Assembly: GCF_900105155.1 (NCBI RefSeq)
Contig: NZ_LT629762.1
Location: 248,001 to 312,000 of the forward strand
Length of the DNA stretch: 64,000 nt
Source of the DNA: Pseudomonas prosekii
Lineage (GTDB): Bacteria; Pseudomonadota; Gammaproteobacteria; Pseudomonadales; Pseudomonadaceae
Reading direction: 5' to 3'
Within the stretch, counting starts at the first letter, position 1. Each line of letters starts with the position of its first letter. Below the pieces are notes generated by a model. That model was not told the origin of the DNA. It ran no database searches and saw only the letters and a list, made by a program, of their open reading frames with translations. Of this stretch, positions 1 through 8,969 are shown piece after piece. The position numbers and the translations under genes were made by a program.

Positions 1-1130
1 CTCACCACCACCGACATCCCCGGGCGCAGCCGTTCGCTTTGTTCCTGGCCGTCGTCCACGGTGATCCGCACGGGCACGCGCTGGGCGATCTTGACGAAGT
101 TGCCGGTGGCGTTGTCGGCCTGCAACAGGCTGAATTCCGAACCGGTCGCCGGTGAAATCCGCTGCACCTTGCCGTGGAATTTTCGATGGTTGAGCGCATC
201 GACGGTGAAGGTCACCGGTTGGCCGACGCGCACTTCATCCATCTGCGTTTCCTTCATGTTGGCGATCACCCACAACTGCTGTGGCACCAACGCCATCAGT
301 TGCGCGCCGGAGTTGACGAACGCGCCGAGGCGCACGCCAATTTGTCCGAGCTGGCCGTCACGTGGCGCCAGTACGCGGGTGTTCGACAGGTCGATGCGCG
401 CCAGTTGCACCGCCGCATCGGCACTGGCCACCGCCGCTTCCAGCGAACCGCGATTGACGATCACGGTTTGCAGGTCCTGCCGGGCGATTTCCAGATTGGC
501 TTGCGCTTGCGCGACCGCGGCGATGGTCTGCGCGTTGGCGGCCATGGTCACGTCCAACTCACGTTTGGACACCGAACCGTCATTGATCAATTCCTGGTTA
601 CGGCGCAGGTCCGCGGCGCTTTTGCGCGCCTGCGCCTGGCTGTCGACCACCGCGGCCTGCCGCAACTTGATGGTCGCTTCGGCGCTGTTGCGTTGCTGCA
701 CCACGTTGGCCAACGCGGCTTTCTGCACCGCCAGTTGCGCCAGCGATTGATCGAGACGCTGCTTGTAGATCCGGTCATCGAGGCGCACCAGCAAGTCGCC
801 GGCCTTCACATGCTGGAAGTCGGTCACCGGCACTTCATAGACGTAGCCGCTGAGCTGCGGGCCGATGATCGTCACTTGGCCACGGACCAAGGCGTTTTCG
901 GTGGTTTCGACGGCGCTGCTGAACGGCGGCAGTTGCCAGGCGTACAACACGATCAACACGCCAATAATCGCAATCGCCGCGAAGCCCAACGACGAGATGA
1001 TCCGCACCCGCAGCGAACGTGGTTCGGTGGCCGGCGAGGACGGCGGCGCGACGCCTTCCGGGGTGGCGGCGATGGCATTGGTGGTGGTCGTGGTCGACGC
1101 CGGCGTGGAGGTGTTAGTCGGTTCGGTCAT
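1..1130 (-). CDS. HlyD/EmrA-family membrane fusion protein of an efflux pump (partial, C-terminus outside window)
   Basis: Periplasmic adaptor that would link the inner-membrane DHA2 transporter encoded just upstream to an outer-membrane channel for drug or toxin export. The reading frame starts at ATG 1128-1130 and stays open for 376 codons to the window edge. A Thr/Pro/Ala-rich cytoplasmic N-terminus (about residues 1-42) is followed by one membrane segment (about 45-65), a biotinyl-lipoyl-like half (residues 80-120), an Ala/Gln-rich coiled-coil hairpin (about 120-245) and the start of the beta-barrel region. Its ATG overlaps the transporter stop codon (ATGA), so the two are translationally coupled. 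Substrate cannot be told from sequence. Confidence 0.9.
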   Translation of the reverse strand, partial: MTEPTNTSTPASTTTTTNAIAATPEGVAPPSSPATEPRSLRVRIISSLGFAAIAIIGVLIVLYAWQLPPFSSAVETTENALVRGQVTIIGPQLSGYVYEVPVTDFQHVKAGDLLVRLDDRIYKQRLDQSLAQLAVQKAALANVVQQRNSAEATIKLRQAAVVDSQAQARKSAADLRRNQELINDGSVSKRELDVTMAANAQTIAAVAQAQANLEIARQDLQTVIVNRGSLEAAVASADAAVQLARIDLSNTRVLAPRDGQLGQIGVRLGAFVNSGAQLMALVPQQLWVIANMKETQMDEVRVGQPVTFTVDALNHRKFHGKVQRISPATGSEFSLLQADNATGNFVKIAQRVPVRITVDDGQEQSERLRPGMSVVV

Positions 1131-2797
1131 GAAGAAGTGGCACCGCTGGGTTGAACGGAAGAAGTGGCAGTTTGAGCGGCGGGCGCGACCGCTTGGGTGG
1201 TGCTCATCAGCCACAGCGCGCGAGTGGAAATCCAGATCATCGTCAGCACCGCGATCAGCGCAATCAGCATGAACACATCGTTGTAGGCCAGCACATTGGC
1301 TTCGCGGGTGGCGGCCGTGGCCAGGCTGCGAATGCCCTGCAAATTGCGCAAACTCGGGTCGGCGATCAGCGAGCCAACCGCGTTGCCGCCGCTTTGCACC
1401 CGCGCGGCAACCCGCGGATCCATCAGGGTCAGGTGTTCGACAATGTTGCTCGAATGAAATTTCTCGCGGACGATCTGAAACGTGCCGAGCAGCGCCGCGC
1501 CAATCAGGCCGCCAAGGTTCTGGCAGATGCCGAACAGCACCGAAAAACTCACCAGATTGCGTGGGTTGGTCAGCACGTTGCGCGTGCCGAGGACCATGGT
1601 CGGGCCAAGGAAAAACGTACCGCCGAACGCCAACAGGAACTGGCTGAAATACATGTTCTCCGGGCGGGTCAGGTTGTTCGAATAACTGTCGATCACCGAG
1701 CCGGTCGCCATCAGCGCCAGCGACACGATCAGCGGCATGAACAGGTGTTTGGGATCAATCGTCAGCGCGCTGGTGGCGAGGCCGGCAATGCTGCCGAGCA
1801 ACATCACCACGTACAGGCTGTGCAGTTGCTGACTGCTCATGTTGAGCATTTGCATGAAACCGACAGCGCCGGTGGATTGCTCGGACAACACCATGCGAAT
1901 CAGGATCACCGCCAGCGCCAGACGAATCATCACGCCGCTACCGAGCCAACGGGTCATCAGCATCGGGTTGCTGCGGTTATGTTCGATGGCCAGGCCGGCG
2001 AGGATCAGCACGATTGACGCCGCCGACGCCACGCCGATCCACGGTGCTTCCAGCCACCAGTCGATGCGGCCCAGCGACAGCACCGCGCACAGCAGCGCCA
2101 CGCCCGAAGCGAGAATAGCGAAGGTCAGGAAGTCGAGTTTTTCGAAGGTTTTGAAGCGGTCGCCCGGCGGCAATTTGAGCAGGAACACGCAGCCCAGCGT
2201 CAGCAGCGCCATGCCCAGTTCGAACAAGTACAACCCGCGCCATTCGGCGATTTGCATCAGGTCCTCAGAGAACAATCGCGCCAGCGGCAACGCCAGTTGC
2301 GACGTGCCGAGACCGAGCACCAGCGCTTTCATCCGCCACTTCGCCGGGAACGCCTGGATCATGTAATACAACCCCAGCGAACTCAGTGCCGCGCCGACCA
2401 TGCCGTGGGCCGCGCGCACGGCAATCGCCGAATTGAGGTCGTTGACGAACAAGTGGCCGAAGGTCACTAGCGCATAGAGCACCAGAAACACTTCGGTGAA
2501 CGCGCGCAAACCGAATTGCTGGCGAAACTTCACCAGCAGCAGGTTCATCGAGACGTTGGTCATGACGTAGGCGGCCGGCAACCAGGCCATTTCGGCGGTG
2601 GTCGCGCCCAGCGCACCTTGCAGGTAAGGCAGGTTGGCGATCACCAGCGAGTTGCCGAGGCCACCGGTCAACGCCACCAACAGACCGACCAACGCATACG
2701 CCAGCCGCTTGGGCGTGGAGTGCAAGGGCGTCGAGGGGGAACCGGGCAAGCTGGGCCGCTCGTGGGGCTGCCAGTTGCGCGGGGCGTAGTGATCCAT
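1127..2797 (-). CDS. MFS transporter, DHA2 (EmrB-like) family
   Basis: Inner-membrane proton-driven exporter, 556 aa. The usual DHA2 length and a run of about 14 hydrophobic segments start at residue 33, after a soluble N-terminus rich in Pro and Ser. Pairing with the downstream HlyD gene (4-bp overlap) makes an EmrAB-type tripartite pump likely. Start ATG at 2797 has AAGG eight bases upstream. This subgroup of EmrB-like proteins is often found with no outer-membrane gene, as far as this window shows. No regulator is adjacent on this side. Exported compound is unknown. Confidence 0.9.
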   Translation of the reverse strand: MDHYAPRNWQPHERPSLPGSPSTPLHSTPKRLAYALVGLLVALTGGLGNSLVIANLPYLQGALGATTAEMAWLPAAYVMTNVSMNLLLVKFRQQFGLRAFTEVFLVLYALVTFGHLFVNDLNSAIAVRAAHGMVGAALSSLGLYYMIQAFPAKWRMKALVLGLGTSQLALPLARLFSEDLMQIAEWRGLYLFELGMALLTLGCVFLLKLPPGDRFKTFEKLDFLTFAILASGVALLCAVLSLGRIDWWLEAPWIGVASAASIVLILAGLAIEHNRSNPMLMTRWLGSGVMIRLALAVILIRMVLSEQSTGAVGFMQMLNMSSQQLHSLYVVMLLGSIAGLATSALTIDPKHLFMPLIVSLALMATGSVIDSYSNNLTRPENMYFSQFLLAFGGTFFLGPTMVLGTRNVLTNPRNLVSFSVLFGICQNLGGLIGAALLGTFQIVREKFHSSNIVEHLTLMDPRVAARVQSGGNAVGSLIADPSLRNLQGIRSLATAATREANVLAYNDVFMLIALIAVLTMIWISTRALWLMSTTQAVAPAAQTATSSVQPSGATSS

Positions 2798-2928
2798 TCA
2801 AAAGCCTTGTTCGGGGGACCGCGCCAGTTTGCCGGAAAATCACAGTCAATACACACCTGTGGAACAGCGCACTTCTGGCGAGAAGCTTGTGGCAGGGGCT
2901 GTGGCAGGGGCTTGTGCCAGGGGCCTGT

Positions 2929-3051
2929 GTGGCGAGGGGGCTTGCCCCGTTGGGTCGCGAAGCGGCCCCCTGTGTATACCAAACAAATATCACTGCTTGG
3001 TTTTGCGACTGCTGCGTAGCCGAACGGGGGCAAGCCCCCTCGCCACACAAG
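2929..3051. repeat. Inverted pair of GC-rich REP-like palindromes
   Basis: Two inversely oriented copies of a GTGGCGAGGGGGCTTGCCCC-type element face each other across about 50 bp. The same family recurs at 4554-4674 and 61041-61329. The rest of 2798-3083 holds nothing else I can support. Confidence 0.85.
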
Positions 3052-3083
3052 CCGCGCTCCAGCAGATTGATTTAGGCCCTCAC

Positions 3084-3162
3084 GTTGTCGTACAACTTGT
3101 GATTGACATTCCCGCGAACCCTCGCAAATAATCGCCGCCAATGTTGTACGACGACGTATAAC
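3084..3162 (+). promoter_or_regulatory. Promoter and two operator copies upstream of the OprD porin gene
   Basis: TTGACA (3103-3108) and AATAAT (3127-3132) form a sigma-70-like promoter with an 18-bp spacer. It is bracketed by two copies of one 13-bp motif: GTTGTCGTACAAC at 3084-3096 and, on the other strand, GTCGTCGTACAAC at 3143-3155 (12 of 13 identical). A third copy lies at the udh promoter. GTTGT/ACAAC half-sites suit a GntR (FadR-subfamily) repressor responding to sugar acids; the regulator itself is not in the window. Confidence 0.7.
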
Positions 3163-3201
3163 GAAAAATAAAAACAACAAAGAAACAAAGGGAACGTCAC
3201 T

Positions 3202-4497
3202 GTGAGCAAACTCGTCCGTCATTCCTCTGTCCGCACGCCCCGCCTCACCTTCAAACGCCGCCACACCCTGAGCCTGATCGGTTGCAGCAGCCTCGCACTG
3301 GCCTTGCCGCTGAGCAGCCACGCCGAAGGTTTTGTCGACGATGCCAGCGCCACGCTGAACCTGCGTAACGCCTATTTCAATCGCAACTTCACCAACCCGG
3401 CCTACCCGCAGGGCAAGGCTGAAGAATGGACGCAGAGCTTCATCCTCGACGCCAGATCCGGCTTCACCCAAGGCACGGTCGGCTTCGGCGTCGACGTGTT
3501 GGGCCTGTACTCGAAAAAACTCGATGGCGGCAAAGGCACCGGCGGCACCCAACTGTTGCCGCTGGACAGCGACGGGCGCCCAGCGGACAACTTCGGCCGC
3601 ACCAACGTCGCGTTCAAAGCCAAAGTCTCGAAGACTGAATTGAAGGTCGGCGAGTGGATGCCGCTGTTGCCAATCCTGCGCGCGGATGACGGCCGCTCGC
3701 TGCCGCAGACCTTTCGCGGTGGCCAGGTGACTTCCAGCGAAATTGACGGTTTGAAGCTCTACGGCGGCCAGTTCCGCGCCAACAGCCCGCGCAACGATTC
3801 GAGCATGGACGACATGTCGATGAACGGCCGAGCGGCGTTCACCTCGGACCGGTTCAACTTCGGTGGCGGCGAATACACCTTCAACGACAAGCGCACTTTG
3901 GTCGGCGTCTGGTACTCGGAACTCAGCGATATTTATCAGCAGCAGTATTTCAACCTCAGCCACAGCCAACCGATGGGCGACTGGACGCTGGGCGCCAACC
4001 TCGGTTTCTTCACCGGCAAAGAGGACGGCAGCGCATTGGCCGGCGAACTGGATAACAAGACCACTTTCGCCCTGCTCTCGGCCCGCTACGGTGGCAACAC
4101 GTTTTACGTTGGCCTGCAGAAACTCAGCGGCGACGATGCATGGATGCGCGTCAACGGCACCAGCGGCGGAACGTTGGCCAACGACAGCTACAACTCCAGT
4201 TATGACAACGCCAAGGAAAAATCCTGGCAAGTGCGCCACGACTACAACTTCGTCGCCCTCGGCGTGCCCGGCCTGACCCTGATGAACCGCTACATCAGCG
4301 GCGATAACGTGCACACCGGCACCATCACCGACGGCAAGGAATGGGGCCGCGAGTCGGAACTGGCCTACACCGTACAGAGCGGCGTATTGAAAAACCTCAA
4401 CGTCAAATGGCGTAATGCAAGCATCCGCCGCGACTACAGCACCAATGAATTCGACGAAAACCGGATCTTCGTCAGCTATCCGATATCGTTGTTGTGA
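3202..4497 (+). CDS. OprD-family outer-membrane porin
   Basis: Substrate-specific porin of 431 aa that lets small carboxylates through the outer membrane. A long signal peptide ends near residue 41 (SSHA|EG), followed by a beta-barrel sequence that ends in an aromatic/hydrophobic strand, as in OprD relatives (about 420-440 aa). GTG start at 3202 is the only start that keeps the twin-Arg-poor leader; an A/G-rich stretch precedes it. The uronate dehydrogenase and lactonase genes follow, under a shared operator motif, so uptake of galacturonate, glucuronate or the matching aldarates is the likely job. That assignment is inferred from context. Confidence 0.9.
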   Translation: MSKLVRHSSVRTPRLTFKRRHTLSLIGCSSLALALPLSSHAEGFVDDASATLNLRNAYFNRNFTNPAYPQGKAEEWTQSFILDARSGFTQGTVGFGVDVLGLYSKKLDGGKGTGGTQLLPLDSDGRPADNFGRTNVAFKAKVSKTELKVGEWMPLLPILRADDGRSLPQTFRGGQVTSSEIDGLKLYGGQFRANSPRNDSSMDDMSMNGRAAFTSDRFNFGGGEYTFNDKRTLVGVWYSELSDIYQQQYFNLSHSQPMGDWTLGANLGFFTGKEDGSALAGELDNKTTFALLSARYGGNTFYVGLQKLSGDDAWMRVNGTSGGTLANDSYNSSYDNAKEKSWQVRHDYNFVALGVPGLTLMNRYISGDNVHTGTITDGKEWGRESELAYTVQSGVLKNLNVKWRNASIRRDYSTNEFDENRIFVSYPISLL

Positions 4498-4553
4498 AAT
4501 TCGCCTGGCGTTCATAACGCTTGTGGCAAGGGAAGTCGTGGCAAGGCGCTTTT

Positions 4554-4674
4554 GTGGCGAGGGGGCTCGCCCCCGTTGGGTCGCGAAGCGGCCCCAGTGG
4601 TTGTTCAGATTCACCAAGTTGTCTGAGTTTGCGACTGCTTCGCCGCCGAACGGGGGCAAGCCCCCTCGCCACAG
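4554..4674. repeat. Inverted pair of GC-rich REP-like palindromes
   Basis: Same element family as 2929-3051, again as two inverted copies, filling most of the gap between the porin and udh genes. Confidence 0.85.
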
Positions 4675-4723
4675 GAGGAATGGCCAGCTGAGATTCAACA
4701 CATCAATTTCAGCCACCGCCGCG

Positions 4724-4774
4724 TTGACAAGCACTGGAATCCCTTACGATACTTCGCTCAAGTCATACGACAAC
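4724..4774 (+). promoter_or_regulatory. udh promoter with third operator copy
   Basis: TTGACA at 4724-4729 is followed by possible -10 hexamers TACGAT (4745-4750) or GATACT (4748-4753). Just downstream, 4762-4774 read on the minus strand is GTTGTCGTATGAC, 11 of 13 identical to the operator copy at 3084-3096. The position just past the promoter matches that of the second copy at the porin gene. Confidence 0.6.
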
Positions 4775-4813
4775 TTACAACAACTTCAATGACTCAAATA
4801 TTCAGGAATCTCC

Positions 4814-5647
4814 ATGCCCACTACCTCCCCTACCTCTTCGACCCCGACCCCGTTTAATCGCCTGCTCTTGACCGGCGCCGCCGGTGGCCTCGGTAAAGTC
4901 CTGCGCGAAACCCTGCGCCCTTACGCCAAGGTCATTCGCCTGTCGGACATTGTCGAAATCACCCCGGCCAGCGACAGCAGCGAAGAAGTCGTGACCTGCG
5001 ACCTCGCCGACAAACAAGCCGTGCACCAACTGGTCGAAGGCGTGGACGCGATCCTGCACTTTGGCGGCGTTTCGACCGAGCACGCGTTTGAAGAGATCCT
5101 CGGCGCCAACATCTGCGGCGTGTTCCATATCTACGAAGCGGCGCGCCGGCATGGGGTCAAACGCGTGATCTTCGCCAGTTCCAATCACGTTATCGGCTTC
5201 TATAAACAGGACGAAGTGATCGACGCACACTCCCCGCGCCGCCCGGACAGCTACTACGGTTTGTCCAAGTCCTACGGCGAAGACGTCGCCAGTTTCTACT
5301 TCGATCGCTACGGCATCGAAACCGTCAGCATCCGCATCGGCTCCTCGTTCCCGGAACCGCAAAACCGCAGGATGATGAGCACCTGGCTGAGCTTCGGCGA
5401 CCTCACGCAATTGCTCGAACGCGCTTTGTACGCGCCGAATGTCGGCCACACCATCATCTACGGCGTCTCCGACAACAAAAACGTCTGGTGGGATAACCGC
5501 CTCGCCGCCGGCCTCGGTTACGTGCCGCAAGACAGCTCCGAAGTGTTCCGCGACAAGGTCGAAGCGCAACCGATGCCAGCGGCCGATGACCCGGCGATGG
5601 TTTATCAGGGCGGCGCATTTGTCGCGGCCGGTCCGTTTGGCGATTGA
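4814..5647 (+). CDS. udh: Uronate dehydrogenase (NAD-dependent)
   Basis: Oxidises D-galacturonate or D-glucuronate to the aldarolactone with NAD+, the first step of oxidative uronate breakdown in the cytoplasm. 277 aa, extended SDR fold: nucleotide-binding GAAGGLG at residues 21-27, the ASSNHVIGFY segment around 121-130, and the catalytic YxxxK as Tyr148/Lys152. Length is close to known pseudomonad and Agrobacterium Udh proteins. The lactonase gene follows after 26 bp, so the two are probably one operon, with the porin gene controlled in parallel through the shared operator. Confidence 0.92.
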   Translation: MPTTSPTSSTPTPFNRLLLTGAAGGLGKVLRETLRPYAKVIRLSDIVEITPASDSSEEVVTCDLADKQAVHQLVEGVDAILHFGGVSTEHAFEEILGANICGVFHIYEAARRHGVKRVIFASSNHVIGFYKQDEVIDAHSPRRPDSYYGLSKSYGEDVASFYFDRYGIETVSIRIGSSFPEPQNRRMMSTWLSFGDLTQLLERALYAPNVGHTIIYGVSDNKNVWWDNRLAAGLGYVPQDSSEVFRDKVEAQPMPAADDPAMVYQGGAFVAAGPFGD

Positions 5648-5673
5648 GCCCTCGAGCAAAGGAATGAGCTGCC

Positions 5674-6561
5674 ATGCAAGCCGAATTGATTGTCGATGCC
5701 CGCAATACGGTCGGCGAAAGCCCGGTGTGGGTGCCTGAAGAAAACGCGCTGTACTGGGTCGATATTCCTGCCGGTGGCCTGCAACGCTGGCATGCCGAAA
5801 CCGGCCATGTCGATGCGTGGACCACGCCGGAAATGCTCGCCTGCATAGCGCGTTGCAGCGACGGCAGTTGGGTCGCCGGGATGGAAAGCGGGTTCTTCCA
5901 TTTGCACGCGAACAACGACGGCAGCCTCGACAGCGAGCTGCTCGCACACGTCGATCACGCGCGCCCGGACATGCGTTTGAACGATGGCCGCTGTGATCGC
6001 CAGGGACGTTTCTGGGCCGGCAGCATGGTCTTGAACATGGGCGCCAACGCCGCTGAAGGCACGATGTATCGCTTCAGCCACGGGCAACGCGGGCCGCTCG
6101 ATCCGCGGCTCAGCGGGTTTATCGTGCCCAACGGTCTGGGTTTCAGCCCGGATGGGCGGACGATGTACCTGTCCGACTCACATCCGCTGGCGCAGCAGAT
6201 CTGGGCGTTTGATTACGACATCGAAAGCGGCACGCCGAGCAATCGTCGATTGTTCGTCGACATGAATCACTTCTGCGGTCGCCCCGACGGCGCGGCGGTG
6301 GATGCCGACGGGTGTTACTGGATCTGCGCCAATGACGCCGGGCTGATTCACCGGTTTACCCCGGATGGCCGACTGGATCGCTCACTCGCGGTGCCGGTGA
6401 AGAAGCCGACCATGTGTGCGTTTGGCGGCAGTCGTCTGGACACGCTGTTCGTGACCTCGATCCGCCCTGGGGATGATCGGGACGAGCAGTCGTTGGCCGG
6501 TGGGGTTTTTGCCCTGGATCCGGGCGTCAAAGGCTTGCCCGAGCCGCTGTTTCAAGCCTGA
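5674..6561 (+). CDS. SMP-30/gluconolactonase-family sugar lactonase
   Basis: Six-bladed beta-propeller hydrolase, 295 aa, expected to open the aldarolactone made by Udh to galactarate or glucarate. Family metal and substrate residues are visible: Glu15 in GESPVW, Asn103 in RLNDGR, Asn153 in PNGLGFSPDG and Asp205 in RPDGAAVD. The start at 5674 has AAAGGA upstream. It lies 26 bp after udh on the same strand. The precise lactone substrate is inferred from this neighbour rather than from sequence. Confidence 0.88.
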   Translation: MQAELIVDARNTVGESPVWVPEENALYWVDIPAGGLQRWHAETGHVDAWTTPEMLACIARCSDGSWVAGMESGFFHLHANNDGSLDSELLAHVDHARPDMRLNDGRCDRQGRFWAGSMVLNMGANAAEGTMYRFSHGQRGPLDPRLSGFIVPNGLGFSPDGRTMYLSDSHPLAQQIWAFDYDIESGTPSNRRLFVDMNHFCGRPDGAAVDADGCYWICANDAGLIHRFTPDGRLDRSLAVPVKKPTMCAFGGSRLDTLFVTSIRPGDDRDEQSLAGGVFALDPGVKGLPEPLFQA

Positions 6562-6677
6562 AAAAGTCTTGCATTGATTGGATACATCACTTGCCAGGTC
6601 GGCCGGGGCTGCGATTGTTGGAGCGCGGGCAAGCGGCCGAATCAGGTTTCAGCCTGCACTATCGAGCGTTGCAGGGT

Positions 6678-7478
6678 TCAGGCGCGCAGCAGCATATAAG
6701 CCGCGACGACCAGGCAAACACTGGCAAATCCGACCTGCAACGCCCGCGCTGGCACCCGCGCGCAGAGTTTGCGACCGATCAGCATGCCGACAATGCTCGC
6801 GACGATGAACGTCACGCCGATGTGGTCGATCCGCACCCCGGCGTGAAACGCGCCGATGACGCCGATGGCCGAGATCAGGCTGATCACCATCAGCGATGTG
6901 GCGACGATGCCGCGCATTTGTACGTCGGTCAGTTGCTTGAACGCCGGAACGATCAGAAAACCGCCACCGACGCCGAGCAAACCAGAGACCAAGCCAGTGA
7001 CCGCGCCGAGTGCCGCCAGGGTCGCGGTGCATTTAGCGGTCCAGGAAAAACGTCCGGTGTGTTGATCGAGCATGCAGTTCTTTTGGCCCCAGTTGGCGTG
7101 ACCGTGGTCGCTCGGGCCCGCGTCCTTGCGCTCGCGGCGCAACATCCGCCAGGCCACCATGACCATCAGCAGACTGAACAGAACCATCAGGATTTTTTCC
7201 GACAACTGATGCGCGAAGTAGATACCCAACGGCGAAAACACCGCGCCGAGCGAAGCGATCAGCAGCGCCGCGCGATAGCGCACCAAACCATGGCGCAAAC
7301 CGTCGATGGCCCCGACCGCCGCCGCACTGCCCACCGCAAACAAGGCAACCGGCGCCGCTTGCGTCATGCTCCAGCCGAGCCCCAGCACCAACGCCGGCAC
7401 CGCCAGAATCCCGCCCCCGGCCCCGGTCAAACCAAGGACCAAGCCCATCACCACACCAAAAAAACTCGCCAGCAACAT
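6678..7478 (-). CDS. TSUP-family (TauE/SafE) sulfite or organosulfonate exporter
   Basis: Integral membrane protein of 266 aa with two homologous halves. Each begins with the glycine-rich signature of the family (GLTGAGGGIL near residue 17 and GLLGVGGGFL near 150), and about eight hydrophobic segments are present. I chose ATG 7478 because GAGAG lies just upstream; an in-frame start 36 bases earlier lacks such a site. In BigR-type loci this exporter removes sulfite formed by persulfide oxidation, which fits the repressor and hydrolase genes next door. Confidence 0.88.
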   Translation of the reverse strand: MLLASFFGVVMGLVLGLTGAGGGILAVPALVLGLGWSMTQAAPVALFAVGSAAAVGAIDGLRHGLVRYRAALLIASLGAVFSPLGIYFAHQLSEKILMVLFSLLMVMVAWRMLRRERKDAGPSDHGHANWGQKNCMLDQHTGRFSWTAKCTATLAALGAVTGLVSGLLGVGGGFLIVPAFKQLTDVQMRGIVATSLMVISLISAIGVIGAFHAGVRIDHIGVTFIVASIVGMLIGRKLCARVPARALQVGFASVCLVVAAYMLLRA

Positions 7479-7614
7479 TATTATTCTCTCAACCCAAACG
7501 GCCGCCGAAACCAATCACTAAAAACCCAACACCCAACCCGTGGCGAGCGAGCTTGCTCACGTTTGAGTGCGCAGCGCTCACAGCTCTTCAAAACCCGGCT
7601 TCAGCGGCACTGAC

Positions 7615-7950
7615 TCACGCCCAGCTTTTCAACACTGCGCCGCAATACAACCCGGACAAGGTTTTCATCACTTGAATCACTTCGTGGCTGGCCAGGCCAT
7701 AGAAAATGTATTTACCTTCACGCCGGGTTGCGACCAGGCCTTCGTCGCGCAGGATGCCGAGCTGTTGCGAGAGTGTCGGTTGGCGTACGCCGGTCATGGT
7801 TTCCAGTTCGCCAACGTTGCGTTCGCCCTGGGTCAATTGGCAGAGAATCAATAAACGATCCTCATTGGCCAATGCCTTGAGCAGCGCGCACGCTTTGGAC
7901 GCCGATGCCCGCAGTTGGGCGACTTCGCTTTCGGTCAGACTGGATTGCAT
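7615..7950 (-). CDS. ArsR-family sulfide/persulfide-sensing repressor (BigR/SqrR-like)
   Basis: 111-aa winged-helix repressor. Cys37 (in LILCQL) and Cys103 (in LYCG) are 66 residues apart, the same spacing as the redox pair of SqrR (Cys41/Cys107) that forms a polysulfide bridge. Metal-binding ELCVCDL of arsenic-type ArsR is absent, with VGELETMTG instead. ATG 7950 is preferred; a longer frame to 8013 would run through the palindrome at 7985-8006. It is divergent from the persulfide dioxygenase-like gene and probably represses that gene, itself and the exporter. Confidence 0.88.
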   Translation of the reverse strand: MQSSLTESEVAQLRASASKACALLKALANEDRLLILCQLTQGERNVGELETMTGVRQPTLSQQLGILRDEGLVATRREGKYIFYGLASHEVIQVMKTLSGLYCGAVLKSWA

Positions 7951-7984
7951 TTGCACGATGCCTTGGAGGTCACTTAAGCTGCAG

Positions 7985-8006
7985 ACATTATGTCTAAACA
8001 TAAAGT
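7985..8006. promoter_or_regulatory. Candidate BigR/ArsR-type operator palindrome
   Basis: ACATTATGT (7985-7993) and ACATAAAGT (7998-8006) form an inverted repeat with 8 of 9 arm positions paired, in the short gap between the divergent repressor and hydrolase genes. An AT-rich palindrome here would control both directions. Confidence 0.7.
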
Positions 8007-8065
8007 GTTGCAACTGATGACCGCTACCACAGCTTTCAGATCACTCCCTTCAGAGGCTAGAGCCC

Positions 8066-8929
8066 ATGCCCGCGCAGATTGAAGCCTTCCTCGACCCCGC
8101 CTCCTCGACCTACAGTTACGTGGTCTATGAAGAGGCTGGCGGGCAATGCGCAATCGTTGACCCGGTGCTCGATTACGACCCCGCCGCCGGGCGCAGCACC
8201 ACGGTTCAGGCTGATCGTTTGATCGCATTCGTGCGCGAAAACCAGCTGCAAGTGCAATGGCTGCTGGAGACCCACGCCCACGCCGATCACCTCTCCGCCG
8301 CGCCTTATCTGCGTCGCGAGTTGGGCGGCAAGATTGCGATTGGCCAGTCGATCAGCAAGGTTCAGGACGTGTTCAAAACCCTGTTCAATCTGGAACCGGA
8401 ATTTCGCATCGACGGTTCCCAGTTCGACCATCTGTTCGCGCCGAACGAGTCGTTTCGCATCGGTAACCTCAAAGCCACCGCGCTGCACGTCCCCGGCCAC
8501 ACGCCGGCCGACATGGCTTATCTGATCGACAGCGACGTGATTCTGGTCGGCGACACGCTGTTCATGCCCGACGTCGGCACCGCGCGTTGCGACTTTCCCG
8601 GCGGCGATGCGCGGCAGATGTTTGCCTCGATCCACAAGCTGCTGGTGTTCCCGGCCGGCGTGCGGCTTTTCGTCTGTCACGACTACCCGCCCGAGGGCCG
8701 CGCACCGCACTGCGAAACCACAGTGGGTGAGCAGCGCCAGAGCAATATTCACGTGCATGACGGTGTCGATGAAGCGGCGTTTGTCGCGATGCGCACCCAG
8801 CGCGATGCCGGGCTGGGCATGCCGAATTTGTTGCTGCCGGCGATTCAGGTAAATGTGCGGGCGGGGAACTTGCCCCCGGCTGAGGACAACGGCGTGACCT
8901 ACCTGAAGATCCCGCTGAACAAACTCTGA
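8066..8929 (+). CDS. MBL-fold hydrolase, persulfide dioxygenase-like (Blh/ETHE1 group)
   Basis: 287-aa metallo-beta-lactamase-fold protein with the metal motif THAHADH (His70, His72, Asp74, His75), a second ligand region HVPGHTPADM, GDTLF with the bridging Asp, and CHDYPP carrying the last His. Members beside BigR convert persulfides to sulfite and are needed for sulfide detoxification. Start ATG 8066 has GAGGCTAGAG just upstream. The adjacent ArsR sensor and sulfite exporter support this role; assignment as dioxygenase rather than glyoxalase II is from motif pattern and context. Confidence 0.87.
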   Translation: MPAQIEAFLDPASSTYSYVVYEEAGGQCAIVDPVLDYDPAAGRSTTVQADRLIAFVRENQLQVQWLLETHAHADHLSAAPYLRRELGGKIAIGQSISKVQDVFKTLFNLEPEFRIDGSQFDHLFAPNESFRIGNLKATALHVPGHTPADMAYLIDSDVILVGDTLFMPDVGTARCDFPGGDARQMFASIHKLLVFPAGVRLFVCHDYPPEGRAPHCETTVGEQRQSNIHVHDGVDEAAFVAMRTQRDAGLGMPNLLLPAIQVNVRAGNLPPAEDNGVTYLKIPLNKL

Positions 8930-8969
8930 CGCTCAATCGTTGCAACGCTTTGCGTGGCAACGATCAGCC

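Noticed and set aside
2668..4734. A 688-codon minus-strand frame opposite the porin gene
   Set aside because: The plus strand encodes a clear OprD porin with signal peptide; the antisense frame reflects codon bias in GC-rich DNA and runs through REP elements.
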